This document shows positions 1-9,003 of a stretch of 64,000 nucleotides of DNA, in pieces. Position numbers and translations under genes: made by a program. Location of the stretch: the NCBI RefSeq assembly GCF_000158195.2, contig NZ_GL987991.1, positions 116,455-180,454 on the forward strand, read 5' to 3'. Numbering within the stretch: the first letter of the stretch is position 1; each line of letters starts with the position of its first letter. Origin of the DNA: Fusobacterium mortiferum ATCC 9817 (GTDB lineage: Bacteria > Fusobacteriota > Fusobacteriia > Fusobacteriales > Fusobacteriaceae). Below the pieces are notes generated by a model. It saw only the letters and a list, made by a program, of their open reading frames with translations. It was not told the DNA's origin and did no database searches.

Positions 1-27
1 GCTATTGGTTGGATATATACTTTCTAG
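1..27 (+). CDS. 3' end of an upstream gene (partial)
   Basis: Reading from base 1 gives AIGWIYTF and then a TAG stop. A terminator follows about 40 bases later, so an upstream plus-strand gene must end near here, and this frame is the best candidate. Eight residues are too few to name it. A sugar transporter linked to scrB would fit the context but is only a guess. Confidence 0.3.
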   Translation, partial: AIGWIYTF

Positions 28-64
28 ATTATAACTAAACACTCAATTCTCTTAATTTATAAAG

Positions 65-101
65 AGGTTTGTAGATTAATATTAATTTACAAACCTTTTT
101 T
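65..101 (+). terminator. Intrinsic terminator
   Basis: AGGTTTGTA (65-73) pairs perfectly with TACAAACCT (88-96) and is followed by a run of T. It ends the transcript of the gene upstream of scrB. Confidence 0.8.
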
Positions 102-134
102 ATCATAAAATAATAAAAAAAGGAGTTTTATACT

Positions 135-1511
135 ATGAATAAAAGACCACTATTTCATTTTACACCTATAAAAAATTGGATGAATGACCCTAATGGGCTT
201 TGTTATTACAAGGGAAAATATCATCTATTCTATCAACATAATCCTGAAAATCTATATTGGGGAAATATGACTTGGGGACATGCTACAAGTGATGACCTAT
301 TTAATTGGGAGCATCTCCCTTATGCTATATCTCCAGATATTCCTGAAGATATAGATGGTTGTTTTTCTGGAAGTGGATTTGTAAAAGATGATGAATTATA
401 TCTTGCTTATACTGGGGTAATAATGACTACAAAAAAAATAAATGAGTATGGAAATACTGTAACAGTAGGGGAGAATGATTTAATATCTACACAACTTTTT
501 GCTAAATCAAAAGATGGATTTACTTTTGAAAAATTATCTGAACCTAAGATAGTTGCTCCAGAGAGATATTGTACAGCTCATTTTAGAGACCCTAAAATAT
601 GGGGAAAAAATGGAAAATACTATATGGTATTAGGGGGAAAAAAGGACAATAAAGGGAGAGTTCTATTCTATCAAAGTGAAGATTTTAAAAACTGGAAATT
701 TGTTAATGAGATTTATGAAGAAAATATGGGATTTATGTGGGAATGTCCAGATTTTTTTGAATTAGATGGAAAATCTATATTAGTATTTAGTCCACAAGGA
801 ATAGGAAAAGAGGGACAGGAACATCTTGCAGGTTACTATATGGGAGATTTTGACTATGAAACAGGAAAACTTACCCATAAAGAGTTTCAAGTATTAGATA
901 ATGGTTTTGAATTATATGCTCCTCAAACTTTTAAAGATAAGAAAGGAAGAAGAATAATGATAGCTTGGCTTGTAAATCATCATCCTTTCCCAGAGGAAAA
1001 TTGGACAGGAATGATGACTCTTCCACGTGAATTAAAAATAATAGATGATAAATTATATATGTATCCTGTGGAAGAATTTAATAAGTATAGAAGAAATTTA
1101 GAAATATATAAAAAGGTGGATACTGAATTTCAAATTGAAATGGCAGATAAAGTTTATGATATAGAGTTTAAATTGAATTGTGATAAAGATTTTGAAATTG
1201 TAATTGGAGATAAAGAGAAAAAAGGATTAAAGCTAACTTATAGTTCTCAAGATAAGAGGATAATCTTTGATAGAAACGGAGCAGTTAATAATTTTGAATC
1301 TCTTGAAATATTTGGAACAAAGAGGGTAGTCAATTATACTTTAAGTGATGATACAGATTTTAGAATAATCAGAGATAAAAATGTTGTAGAGATATACATC
1401 AACAATGGAGAAAAAGTTTTTACAAGCTTAGTTAATTTTACTGAGGAACAAAACTTTCTTACAATAGTTGGAGAATCTAATGTAATTAAAGTTTATTCTT
1501 TAAAAAATTAA
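135..1511 (+). CDS. scrB: Sucrose-6-phosphate hydrolase (GH32)
   Basis: It hydrolyses sucrose-6-phosphate, made by PTS uptake of sucrose, to glucose-6-phosphate and fructose in the cytoplasm. The GH32 five-blade propeller motifs are all present: WMNDPNG with nucleophile Asp18, FRDP near 150-153, and WECPD with acid/base Glu203. A beta-sandwich C-terminal domain follows from about residue 320. Length (458 aa) is normal for ScrB and there is no signal peptide, so it is intracellular. AGGAG lies nine bases before the ATG. The PTS permease and fructokinase expected with it are not visible, so they may lie left of the window. A role on other beta-fructosides cannot be excluded. Confidence 0.93.
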   Translation: MNKRPLFHFTPIKNWMNDPNGLCYYKGKYHLFYQHNPENLYWGNMTWGHATSDDLFNWEHLPYAISPDIPEDIDGCFSGSGFVKDDELYLAYTGVIMTTKKINEYGNTVTVGENDLISTQLFAKSKDGFTFEKLSEPKIVAPERYCTAHFRDPKIWGKNGKYYMVLGGKKDNKGRVLFYQSEDFKNWKFVNEIYEENMGFMWECPDFFELDGKSILVFSPQGIGKEGQEHLAGYYMGDFDYETGKLTHKEFQVLDNGFELYAPQTFKDKKGRRIMIAWLVNHHPFPEENWTGMMTLPRELKIIDDKLYMYPVEEFNKYRRNLEIYKKVDTEFQIEMADKVYDIEFKLNCDKDFEIVIGDKEKKGLKLTYSSQDKRIIFDRNGAVNNFESLEIFGTKRVVNYTLSDDTDFRIIRDKNVVEIYINNGEKVFTSLVNFTEEQNFLTIVGESNVIKVYSLKN

Positions 1512-1577
1512 AGTTTTATTTTAAAAGAAAAAATGTTAAAATATAGGGAGCAAATCATATATATAGAAGGAAGAAAA

Positions 1578-2516
1578 ATGAAAAGAAAAAAAATAGCTCT
1601 TTTAACATTTGAAAATTTTACCCAAGAAATACAAAATATACTTATAGATAGTGAAGTGGAGTATTTAGTTTTTCTCTATTTTACTAGTAATATGAAAAAT
1701 AATATCTCTCTTTTAGATAAGGCTAAAAAATATTTTTTTAATGGGTTACAAGATGAGTATATGAAAAATGTCCTTGTAATTTCTAGTAAGGAATATATAG
1801 CTAATGATATACAAGTTAAGGGAATAATAACACCTAAAGATATAGAAAAGTTTGATTATTTCAAATTTATCAATCTCTATGAACATAGTAATATTAACAG
1901 TATAGATGAGTTTTTAAAAGAGAATACTCAAAAATTTAATTATAAATTAGATTTATATGATAAGAAAGCTTCGTGGATATATTTTCAAAATAAAACTGGT
2001 GTTTTAATTGTAAATGAAAAAACTAAAGATATCATTTTAGAAAATTATCATAAGATAAAATTTATTATCCCAGAGATTATTTTGACAACTTTAGGTGGAA
2101 GTTCTGATGATAAAATTATAAAACTTTTAAAATTAATTGGAGCTGATGCCCATATAACTCTAGGGTTTATCAATAAAATGATTGTCCCATATACAAAAAG
2201 AACAGATGCTTATATCTATATAGAGGATGAAAATTTTGAACAAATTGGAAGAGAGTTTATAGATAAATTTTTAAATTTAGAAACTTATCCAGATGGGATT
2301 ATCCAATTAAGAAATTTTTTAGGAATCCCAGAAAAGAATTTTGAGGCTGATATGACTTATGATGAGGAGAGAGAGGTAAATAAGAAAGAGATAAAATATT
2401 ATTCTTTAAAGTGTGAAAAAGGAATTTCACTAAAAGCTAATTATACTATTAAAGAAAATACTTTAATTCTTAATACAGGTCTTCAAAAAAGATATATTTT
2501 AAATAAAATAATTTAA
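1578..2516 (+). CDS. Hypothetical protein, possible scrB partner
   Basis: A 312-residue protein of no family I recognise. The frame is open from 1533, but the ATG at 1578 is preceded by GAAGGAAG at good spacing and is the likely start. The protein is soluble, Lys/Ile/Glu-rich, without signal peptide or membrane segment. An alternating beta/alpha pattern is visible, with a Gly-rich turn (TTLGGSSDDK) in the middle. It starts about 65 bases after scrB with no terminator between, so the two are probably cotranscribed. A link to sugar use is suggested only by position. Confidence 0.7.
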   Translation: MKRKKIALLTFENFTQEIQNILIDSEVEYLVFLYFTSNMKNNISLLDKAKKYFFNGLQDEYMKNVLVISSKEYIANDIQVKGIITPKDIEKFDYFKFINLYEHSNINSIDEFLKENTQKFNYKLDLYDKKASWIYFQNKTGVLIVNEKTKDIILENYHKIKFIIPEIILTTLGGSSDDKIIKLLKLIGADAHITLGFINKMIVPYTKRTDAYIYIEDENFEQIGREFIDKFLNLETYPDGIIQLRNFLGIPEKNFEADMTYDEEREVNKKEIKYYSLKCEKGISLKANYTIKENTLILNTGLQKRYILNKII

Positions 2517-2521
2517 ACTAA

Positions 2522-2560
2522 AAAACTCAAGAGCAACTAATAGCTTCTTGAGTTTTCTTA
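2522..2560. terminator. Intrinsic terminator between convergent genes
   Basis: AAAACTCAAG (2522-2531) pairs with CTTGAGTTTT (2547-2556). Runs of A on one side and T on the other let it serve the plus-strand gene and possibly the marR pseudogene on the minus strand. Confidence 0.75.
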
Positions 2561-2595
2561 AATTAATTTATTGACTTAGCAGTTATTTTATATTA

Positions 2596-3020
2596 TTATT
2601 TAGAAATATTTTTACAGATTTTTTTTAAAATTTCATCCACTATTTTTGCTTCTTCTAATTCTATTCCTAAAGTTAATGACTTTAAAAATTCCTCTTCATA
2701 CTTTTTTATTTTAGGAATAGTAGCTTTGGCTTTTTCTGTAAGATATAGAGAATAAGCTCTTTTATCGGTTTTATTCTCTTTTTTATTAAATATCCTTTTT
2801 TACTCAGATTATCAACCATAGCTTTAACATTATTTTTATCTTTATCCAGTCTATTAGCTAGTTCCATCTGTGAAATTCCATTTTCTTCAGATAATTTTAC
2901 TAAAACCACAAATTGTTCTGGGGTTATATCAAAATCTTTAAACTCTTTTGTTAAAAATTGATAAATTTTTCTAGCTGTATAACAAATATCATAACCTAAT
3001 GAATTAATAATATTTCTCAC
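2596..3020 (-). pseudogene. MarR-family regulator, frameshifted
   Basis: The N-terminal 80 residues form a MarR winged helix (FVVLVKLSEENGISQMELANRL as helix-turn-helix, then the wing KKGYLIKK). The frame then leaves the family and stops at 2706. In the next frame the expected continuation is intact: KENKTDKRAYSLYLTEKA, then a long helix, to a stop at 2596. One missing base in a six-T run at 2779-2784 (six A on the coding strand) accounts for this; seven would restore about 140 residues. It may be a true null allele, a phase-variable tract or a sequencing error. It lies downstream of the metallo-hydrolase gene on the same strand and could have regulated it. Confidence 0.8.
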
Positions 3021-3153
3021 CTCTCTAACTTATAATGTTATATTAATCAGATAGAAAACTACTCTTGTATTTTAGTAATTCCCTATCTTTATTTTACTAA
3101 ATTAAATATTACATTTCAATATATATTATAAGTTATTAAGGTTTATATTTTAA

Positions 3154-4044
3154 TTATTTATTATTTTTTATTGTTTCATCAGCTTTTGAAATTAAATCAT
3201 CAAAATATTTTTTTAACTCCTCTTGAGTGAAGACAAAAGGATTTTTTCCATCATAATTTGAACTATTTATAAGAGCTAACTTCTCATAACCTTCATCAGC
3301 AAATAGATGAGCTGTTAAAAATACAGAGGCATTTTTTTCTTGAGATAGTTTTGAAAAATATTCAGCAGACTCTTTATATTTAATTTGTAACTCTTTATCT
3401 TTTGGAATTCCAGTTCCACCCCATAACATTGCTACAAGCTCTTTTCCTTTATCTTTTGCTGGGAAGATAACAGATAAACAACCTGCTGTATGCCCTGGAG
3501 TTTCTACTAATATTATTTCAGTATCTCCTAAAACAATTTTATCCTGATCTTTAGCAAAAATATCTATCTTAGTTTTTGGAGAACGTGGAGAGTTGGCTCC
3601 TGTATTTAAATTATACATTAAATCAGTATCTACTTTTGTTAAAATAGTTTTTGCACCATATTTTTCTCTTAGATAATTAGCTCCACCATAGTGGTCTCCA
3701 TGTCCATGAGTTATAATTATATATTTTAAATCGTTAAGATTTAATCCTAATTTTACAAAACTTTCTTCTATCATTTGGGCATCTTTATCATCCCACATTG
3801 AATCTATAAGAATTATTCCATCTGAAGTTGTAATTGCCCAAGCAACAACACTGACACTTCCTATGCAATATACATTATCAAAAACTTTTGTAGGAACTAA
3901 TCGAGTATCATCATGCAAATATTCCATTATTGTTTTAGCTCTCCCATCAACAGTTCTTATAGCGTTTACATCAATATCTTGAGCTAAAATTAAAGAACTT
4001 ACTAAAAAATAAGTAAAATATACACTTTTTAAAAAGTTTTTCAT
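3154..4044 (-). CDS. Exported MBL-fold metallo-hydrolase, B3-like
   Basis: The N-terminus is a hydrophobic signal peptide ending near LILAQ (residue 22), so the enzyme should be periplasmic. Zinc ligands of the B3-like layout are present: HGHGDH (His113, His115, Asp117, His118), PGHTAG around 185 and TAHL around 245. This is the fold of subclass B3 beta-lactamases, but many relatives act on other substrates and lactamase activity cannot be read from the sequence. Length (296 aa) suits the family. Its promoter carries a palindrome between -35 and -10, and a broken MarR gene follows downstream. Confidence 0.85.
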   Translation of the reverse strand: MKNFLKSVYFTYFLVSSLILAQDIDVNAIRTVDGRAKTIMEYLHDDTRLVPTKVFDNVYCIGSVSVVAWAITTSDGIILIDSMWDDKDAQMIEESFVKLGLNLNDLKYIIITHGHGDHYGGANYLREKYGAKTILTKVDTDLMYNLNTGANSPRSPKTKIDIFAKDQDKIVLGDTEIILVETPGHTAGCLSVIFPAKDKGKELVAMLWGGTGIPKDKELQIKYKESAEYFSKLSQEKNASVFLTAHLFADEGYEKLALINSSNYDGKNPFVFTQEELKKYFDDLISKADETIKNNK

Positions 4045-4080
4045 ACTATTACTCCTCCTATATTAATATATTATAACGAA

Positions 4081-4110
4081 ATTATAGTATGTATACGTAC
4101 TTTTTGTTAA
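4081..4110 (-). promoter_or_regulatory. Promoter with palindromic operator for the MBL gene
   Basis: On the minus strand TTAACA (4105-4110) and TATAAT (4081-4086) are 18 bases apart. The near-perfect palindrome AGTATGTATACGTACT (4086-4101) fills the spacer and touches the -10 box, the usual place for a repressor site. The neighbouring MarR-type protein is a plausible binder by proximity only. Confidence 0.55.
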
Positions 4111-4139
4111 GTAATATATTTAACTTTCTCTTTAGAATA

Positions 4140-4622
4140 TTATCTATTATCCACTTTTTCAGGATACATATCATGATTAGCCAATCTATTTAAAGCTATC
4201 TCTTCCCATTTACTTCCTTTTTTTCCATAATTACAATAAGGATCTATTGAAATTCCTCCCCTTGGAGTAAATTTTCCCCATACTTCTATATATTTAGGAT
4301 CCATTAATCTTATTAAATCTTTCATAATAATATTTACACAATCCTCATGAAAATCCCCATGATTACGAAAACTAAATAGATATAATTTTAAAGATTTACT
4401 CTCTACCATTTTTATATTTGGTACATAAGATATTATAATATTAGCAAAGTCTGGTTGCCCTGTGATAGGACATAAACTTGTAAATTCTGGGCAATTAAAT
4501 TTTACAAAGTAATCATTTTCAGGATGTTTATTATCAAAAGTTTCTAAAATCTCTGGGGCATAATTATCTGGATATTTTACTCCTTGATTTCCTAGTAGTG
4601 TTAAATCTTTTAAATCTCTCAT
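4140..4622 (-). CDS. queF: NADPH-dependent preQ0 reductase QueF
   Basis: It reduces the nitrile of 7-cyano-7-deazaguanine (preQ0) to preQ1, the last free-base step of queuosine synthesis. The QueF signature is clear: [15 protein letters not shown], whose Cys forms the thioimide adduct, and [20 protein letters not shown], the NADPH-binding segment. At 160 aa it is the short, unimodular form. It is the last gene of the que operon; its ATG follows the queC stop directly, with queC's tail carrying the ribosome binding site. Confidence 0.95.
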   Translation of the reverse strand: MRDLKDLTLLGNQGVKYPDNYAPEILETFDNKHPENDYFVKFNCPEFTSLCPITGQPDFANIIISYVPNIKMVESKSLKLYLFSFRNHGDFHEDCVNIIMKDLIRLMDPKYIEVWGKFTPRGGISIDPYCNYGKKGSKWEEIALNRLANHDMYPEKVDNR

Positions 4623-5321
4623 CTATTTATCTCCTTTTCTTAATTTTACTAGCGGATCAATTGAATTATTAATCTCAAAAGCCTTTTCTCTATCAATGCA
4701 AGTTCCACATTTACCACAAGGATATTCTCCTCCTTCATAACAACTCCAAGTTAATTCATATGGCAGATTTAATTCTAGTCCCTTTTTTACAATATCGCTT
4801 TTATGCATATTTACAAAGGGTGCTTCTATTTTTAATTCTTTTCCACTTCCTAAATATATAGCTCTATTCATAGCTTCATTAAATTCTGGACTACAATCTG
4901 GATAAGCATCTCCAGCTGAGTCATCACTATGAGCTCCATAATATATTACTTGACAATTTTTAGAAAGTGCTATACTTGCTGCTGTAGACAAAAATAATCC
5001 ATTTCTAAATGGTACATAGGTAGAAAGTTTTTCTCCATCTATATTCCTTAGTTGTTCATCATAACTTCCTTGTGGTATCTCCTTATCCGAATGAGAAAGT
5101 AGAGAACAATTACTAAATGAAAAAATCTTCCCTAAATTTATCTCTATTAATTCTATTTGATAGTAACTAGCTATTTTTCTAGCAGACTCTAATTCCTTAG
5201 TATGTTTTTGTCCATAAGATGCAGACAAAGCTACAACATTATCTTTTCCATACCTATCTACAGCCATAGCCAAACAAGTTGAGCTATCTACTCCACCACT
5301 TAATAATACTAAAACTCTCAT
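4623..5321 (-). CDS. queC: 7-cyano-7-deazaguanine synthase QueC
   Basis: It converts 7-carboxy-7-deazaguanine to preQ0 using ATP and ammonia. The N-terminal PP-loop LLSGGVDSSTCLA binds ATP. The C-terminal WSCYEGGEYPCGKCGTC carries the four zinc-binding cysteines typical of QueC. 232 aa is the normal length. It lies between folE (12-base gap) and queF (adjacent). Confidence 0.96.
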   Translation of the reverse strand: MRVLVLLSGGVDSSTCLAMAVDRYGKDNVVALSASYGQKHTKELESARKIASYYQIELIEINLGKIFSFSNCSLLSHSDKEIPQGSYDEQLRNIDGEKLSTYVPFRNGLFLSTAASIALSKNCQVIYYGAHSDDSAGDAYPDCSPEFNEAMNRAIYLGSGKELKIEAPFVNMHKSDIVKKGLELNLPYELTWSCYEGGEYPCGKCGTCIDREKAFEINNSIDPLVKLRKGDK

Positions 5322-5333
5322 CTCTTTTCTCCT

Positions 5334-5909
5334 TTATAATCTATTGAATAACCTATTTTGTAATACATAATTTTTTTTAAATTCTCCCATAAAAGTGGAA
5401 GTTTCAGTAAAACTATTTGTTTTATTTATTCCTCTAGCTGTCATACAACTATGTTTTCCTTTAATAAGAACAGCAATATCTTCTGAGTTAATGATTTTAC
5501 TAACTATATAAGCTATATCTCTTCCTATTCTCTCTTGAAGTTGTAGCCTTTTTCCTACCATATCACAAATCCTAGCAATTTTACTAAGTCCAATAACTCT
5601 ATCTTTAGGTATATATGCTACTGTTACACTCATATCATACATAAGAGCTAAGTGATGTTCACAACAACTAAAAATTTCAATATCTTTAACTATAACCATA
5701 TCATTGCTATCTAAATTATTTGAAACTTCAAAATTCTTATTATAGATCTTAATTATTTCATCATTAGTATAATTCATTCCTTGAAAAATCTCTTCATACA
5801 TATTAGCTACTCTTTTAGGTGTTTCTATAAGTCCCTCTCTATCTGGATTATCCCCTAAAGCTATGAGTATTCCCCTAATATGTTTTTCTATTGCTTCTTT
5901 ATCTATCAT
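5334..5909 (-). CDS. folE: GTP cyclohydrolase I
   Basis: It makes 7,8-dihydroneopterin triphosphate from GTP, the common precursor of folate and queuosine; here it sits inside the queuosine operon. The type I signature is intact: [12 protein letters not shown] (zinc Cys/His) and [22 protein letters not shown]; a late CMTARG segment holds the third zinc Cys. 191 aa matches the family. Its ATG overlaps the queE stop by one base (TAATG), suggesting translational coupling. Confidence 0.95.
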   Translation of the reverse strand: MIDKEAIEKHIRGILIALGDNPDREGLIETPKRVANMYEEIFQGMNYTNDEIIKIYNKNFEVSNNLDSNDMVIVKDIEIFSCCEHHLALMYDMSVTVAYIPKDRVIGLSKIARICDMVGKRLQLQERIGRDIAYIVSKIINSEDIAVLIKGKHSCMTARGINKTNSFTETSTFMGEFKKNYVLQNRLFNRL

Positions 5910-6577
5910 TATACACCTTTACTTTCTGGATCCCATATAAACTTATGAATTTGTAATTGTAGATTTACTCCATTTAATCTGTTTTCTTTCATAAATTTTA
6001 CTATTTCAATTGGGTCAATGGAATTAAAAACTGGACTAAAATATACAGCACATTTTCCTATTAAAGAGTATCTTTCAATTATCTCTTTAGCTTTTTTTAA
6101 ATCTTCAATAGTTCCTACTACAAATTTCACAGTATCTTTTAAAGTTAAATATTTAAAATTATCTAAACACATTTTATTTTCCATTTTGCTACTTGGCAAT
6201 TTATAGTCCATAGTAAATAATGGAGGATTTTTTAATTTAGAGAATTTTTCTAATTCAATACTTCCATTTGTTTCTATTTCTAAACTTAAGTTTGGGTTCT
6301 CTCCTATTTTCTCTAGTAGTATCTCCACATCTTTATGCAAAAGTGGTTCTCCTCCAGTAAGAGTTATATTTTTTATTCCACTTTTCAATATTCTGTCATA
6401 TATTTTATCTTCACTCATTAGAGTATAAGGGGCATCATCTCCATTAGCCCATCTTGTATCACAGTAACTACAATTCAGATTACATTTTTGCAATCTTATA
6501 AAAATAGCTAATTGTCCAACTCTTCTCCCTTCTCCATTTATACTTTCAAATATCTCTACAACCTTAAAATTTGCCAT
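5909..6577 (-). CDS. queE: 7-carboxy-7-deazaguanine synthase QueE (radical SAM)
   Basis: A radical SAM enzyme that contracts 6-carboxytetrahydropterin to 7-carboxy-7-deazaguanine. The cluster motif is CNLNCSYCD (residues about 32-40), a CX3CX2C as in canonical radical SAM enzymes. [19 protein letters not shown] at the N-terminus and [12 protein letters not shown] (SAM-binding GGE) are QueE hallmarks. 222 aa. Both ends overlap their neighbours by one base (TAATG). Confidence 0.95.
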   Translation of the reverse strand: MANFKVVEIFESINGEGRRVGQLAIFIRLQKCNLNCSYCDTRWANGDDAPYTLMSEDKIYDRILKSGIKNITLTGGEPLLHKDVEILLEKIGENPNLSLEIETNGSIELEKFSKLKNPPLFTMDYKLPSSKMENKMCLDNFKYLTLKDTVKFVVGTIEDLKKAKEIIERYSLIGKCAVYFSPVFNSIDPIEIVKFMKENRLNGVNLQLQIHKFIWDPESKGV

Positions 6578-7005
6578 TATTTTATCTCCTCACTATATGT
6601 TGCACAGTTATTTGGAGTTTCATAGACTATTACCTTTTTTACAGGAATTTTTCTCTCTTTAAAATAATCAAAAATATATCTAGAAAAATTTTCAGCTGTT
6701 GGTCTAAAATCTATTTCTACGATTTTAAAACCATCTTCTTTCAAATAATTTAATGTAGCATTTCTCATACTATCTCTCTCTATAATTAGAGAATGATCAA
6801 AATAATCAGCCAACTCTTTCAACATAGATTTTATATCTCCAAAATCTAAAATCATTCCCCTTAAGTGTCCTTCACTTTGCAATTTTTCTCCATATATTTC
6901 CATCTTTATTGTCCAACGATGTCCATGGATATTTTTACATTTTCCGTTGTATCCAGATAAAAAATGAGCACTATCAAAACTTGCTTCACTAATTAATGTA
7001 TACAT
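6577..7005 (-). CDS. queD: 6-carboxytetrahydropterin synthase QueD
   Basis: It converts dihydroneopterin triphosphate to 6-carboxy-5,6,7,8-tetrahydropterin. Zinc histidines are seen in FDSAHFL and NIHGHRW, with the catalytic Cys in GKCKNIHGH and the partner His in DHSLI. 142 aa. It is the first gene of queD-queE-folE-queC-queF, a full path from GTP to preQ1. AAGGAGG precedes the ATG. Expression is probably set by the preQ1 riboswitch upstream. Confidence 0.95.
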   Translation of the reverse strand: MYTLISEASFDSAHFLSGYNGKCKNIHGHRWTIKMEIYGEKLQSEGHLRGMILDFGDIKSMLKELADYFDHSLIIERDSMRNATLNYLKEDGFKIVEIDFRPTAENFSRYIFDYFKERKIPVKKVIVYETPNNCATYSEEIK

Positions 7006-7038
7006 TATTTGCCTCCTTAAAATAATTTTGAGAATAAA

Positions 7039-7099
7039 AAAGAAAAGTCTACTTTTATCCTCCTATCAACAAAGAAACTAAATAAGCAAACTTTTCTTT
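7039..7099 (-). terminator. Long-loop hairpin in the que leader
   Basis: On the minus strand AAAGAAAAGT (7090-7099) pairs perfectly with ACTTTTCTTT (7039-7048), followed by a T run. The 41-base loop holds AGGAGG with no start codon in range. It may be the off-switch terminator of the preQ1 riboswitch, though the loop is unusually large. Confidence 0.45.
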
Positions 7100-7124
7100 A
7101 ATTCAAAAAATTATAATAAAAAAA

Positions 7125-7170
7125 GAGCCCTAGTTTTGTTTATAGACAGGATGGTACAAATGAACTGTCT
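7125..7170 (-). ncRNA. preQ1-I riboswitch
   Basis: The minus strand shows a GACAG/CTGTC stem (7165-7169 with 7145-7149), a loop with the conserved TTC and a C-rich end, then an A-rich tail ending AACAAAACTAGGG. This is the layout of the class I preQ1 aptamer, in which the tail pairs into the loop as an H-type pseudoknot. It lies between the que promoter and queD, exactly where a feedback switch would be. Confidence 0.85.
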
Positions 7171-7189
7171 TTCAGCTTTATTCTTTTTT

Positions 7190-7218
7190 ATAATAGCACA
7201 CTTATAATATTTTGTCAA
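7190..7218 (-). promoter_or_regulatory. Promoter of the que operon
   Basis: A consensus TTGACA (7213-7218) and TATTAT (7190-7195) are 17 bases apart on the minus strand. The start site would lie about 15 bases before the preQ1 aptamer. Confidence 0.8.
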
Positions 7219-7227
7219 AAAAAATAT

Positions 7228-7246
7228 GAGAGGGAGCTTCCCTCTC
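7228..7246 (-). terminator. Terminator of pyrG
   Basis: GAGAGGGA and TCCCTCTC form a perfect stem five bases after the pyrG stop codon, followed on the minus strand by ATATTTTTTTT. Confidence 0.9.
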
Positions 7247-7250
7247 AATT

Positions 7251-8840
7251 TTATTTTGTACTTGCTTCTATAAATCCTTTAAATAATGGGTGAGGTCTAT
7301 TTGGTCTTGTCTTAAACTCAGGATGGAATTGTCCAGCTATATAGAATGGGTGCACCTCTCTTGGTAACTCTACTATTTCAACAAGAGTGTTATCAGGAGA
7401 TGTCCCAGAAACTTTTAAACCTGCTTTTTCTAATTCTTCTCTATATATGTTATTATACTCATATCTATGTCTATGTCTTTCACTTATCTCTTTAGATTCA
7501 TATAACTCTTTTGCTAAAGTTCCATCTCCTAAAATACATGGATAAGCTCCTAATCTCATAGTTCCTCCCATCTTTTCAATATATTTTTGATCTTCCATTA
7601 TATGAATAACAGGATGAGTAGTATTTTCATCTAATTCACTTGAGTTAGCATCAGTGTAACCTAAAACATTTCTAGCAAATTCTACAACTGCTAATTGCAT
7701 ACCCAAACATATTCCTAAGAAAGGGATTTTATTCTCTCTAGCATATTTTATAGCTGCTATTTTTCCCTCTACCCCTCTATTACCAAATCCACCAGGAACT
7801 AGTATACCTTGATACTCTTTTAGAGACTCTACATCTAAATTTTCAGCTTGTATATATTTTATTCTAGCCTTATATCCTAAAGAGTAAGCAGCATGTTCTA
7901 ATGATTCATTTATACTGATATAAGCATCTTTTAATTCAACATATTTTCCTACTACAGCTATTTTTACTTCTGCTTGAGGATTTTTTATATCATATACTAT
8001 TTTTTCCCAAGGAGCTAAGTCAGCTTTTTTATTTTCTATACCTAATTTTTTACAAGTTACATCTGCTAATCCCTCTTTTTCCATAATTAAAGGAATTTCA
8101 TATATAGTACTAGCATCTTTAGCTTCTATCACGGCGTCATAATCTATATCACAAAACATAGCTAATTTTTTTCTAAGTCCTTCGTTTAAGTCATGCTCAG
8201 TTCTACAAACTAATATATCTGGACGAATTCCTAAACTCATTAATTCTTTTACAGAGTGTTGAGCTGGTTTTGTTTTTAATTCTCCAGCTGCTTTTAAATA
8301 TGGAACTAAAGCCACATGAATATATAGTACATTTTCACGCCCTATATCATATTTAAATTGTCTGATTGCCTCTAAAAAAGGAGTAGATTCTATATCTCCT
8401 ACTGTTCCTCCTATCTCTGTTATAACGATATCAGAATTATTAACTTTTCCAGCTATCTCTATCTTTGATTTTATCTCATTTGTTATATGTGGAACTACTT
8501 GTACAGTTTTTCCAAGATACTCTCCATTTCTCTCTTTTTCTATAACAGTTTGATATATTTTTCCAGTAGTTATATTATTATATTTAGTTAAATTTTCATC
8601 AATAAATCTTTCATAATGTCCTAAATCTAAGTCTGTTTCAGCTCCATCATCAGTTACAAATACTTCTCCATGCTCATATGGATTCATTGTTCCTGGGTCT
8701 ACATTAATATAAGGGTCAAACTTTTGTATAGTCACATTATACCCCCTAGCTTTTAATAAATTTCCTAATGAGGCAGCAGTAATTCCTTTTCCAAGTGATG
8801 ATACAACTCCTCCAGTAACAAAAATATACTTTGTATTCAT
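7251..8840 (-). CDS. pyrG: CTP synthase
   Basis: It aminates UTP to CTP with glutamine and ATP. The N-terminal synthetase half begins [17 protein letters not shown] (P-loop). The C-terminal class I glutaminase has the nucleophile Cys in GICLGMQ (near residue 380) and the His/Glu pair in FHPEFKTRP. 529 aa is full length. It is monocistronic, with its own promoter, a leader terminator and a tight 3' terminator. Confidence 0.97.
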   Translation of the reverse strand: MNTKYIFVTGGVVSSLGKGITAASLGNLLKARGYNVTIQKFDPYINVDPGTMNPYEHGEVFVTDDGAETDLDLGHYERFIDENLTKYNNITTGKIYQTVIEKERNGEYLGKTVQVVPHITNEIKSKIEIAGKVNNSDIVITEIGGTVGDIESTPFLEAIRQFKYDIGRENVLYIHVALVPYLKAAGELKTKPAQHSVKELMSLGIRPDILVCRTEHDLNEGLRKKLAMFCDIDYDAVIEAKDASTIYEIPLIMEKEGLADVTCKKLGIENKKADLAPWEKIVYDIKNPQAEVKIAVVGKYVELKDAYISINESLEHAAYSLGYKARIKYIQAENLDVESLKEYQGILVPGGFGNRGVEGKIAAIKYARENKIPFLGICLGMQLAVVEFARNVLGYTDANSSELDENTTHPVIHIMEDQKYIEKMGGTMRLGAYPCILGDGTLAKELYESKEISERHRHRYEYNNIYREELEKAGLKVSGTSPDNTLVEIVELPREVHPFYIAGQFHPEFKTRPNRPHPLFKGFIEASTK

Positions 8841-8871
8841 TCTAATATCCTCCTAAAAAATTTAATAAAAA

Positions 8872-8894
8872 AAGGCGAAAAAAAAATTCGCCTT
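8872..8894 (-). terminator. Leader terminator (attenuator) of pyrG
   Basis: On the minus strand AAGGCGAA, a loop of seven T, TTCGCCTT and a run of about eight T form a full intrinsic terminator between the pyrG promoter and its ribosome binding site. No gene ends here, so it most likely attenuates pyrG. Confidence 0.7.
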
Positions 8895-8966
8895 GACTGT
8901 TTTTTATTTTTTAAGAAAATACTGATTTATTTTCTTCTATATTTGATTTTATTAACTAATATAGTT

Positions 8967-8995
8967 ATAATATCATAAAATGAATTAAATTGCAA
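8967..8995 (-). promoter_or_regulatory. Promoter of pyrG
   Basis: TTGCAA (8990-8995) and TATTAT (8967-8972) lie 17 bases apart on the minus strand. This gives a leader of about 120 bases containing the attenuator hairpin. Confidence 0.65.
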
Positions 8996-9003
8996 GAAAA
9001 TTT

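Noticed and set aside
3154-4044. Beta-lactamase resistance gene
   Set aside because: The B3-like fold and zinc ligands are clear, but many non-lactamase relatives share them, so resistance is not claimed.
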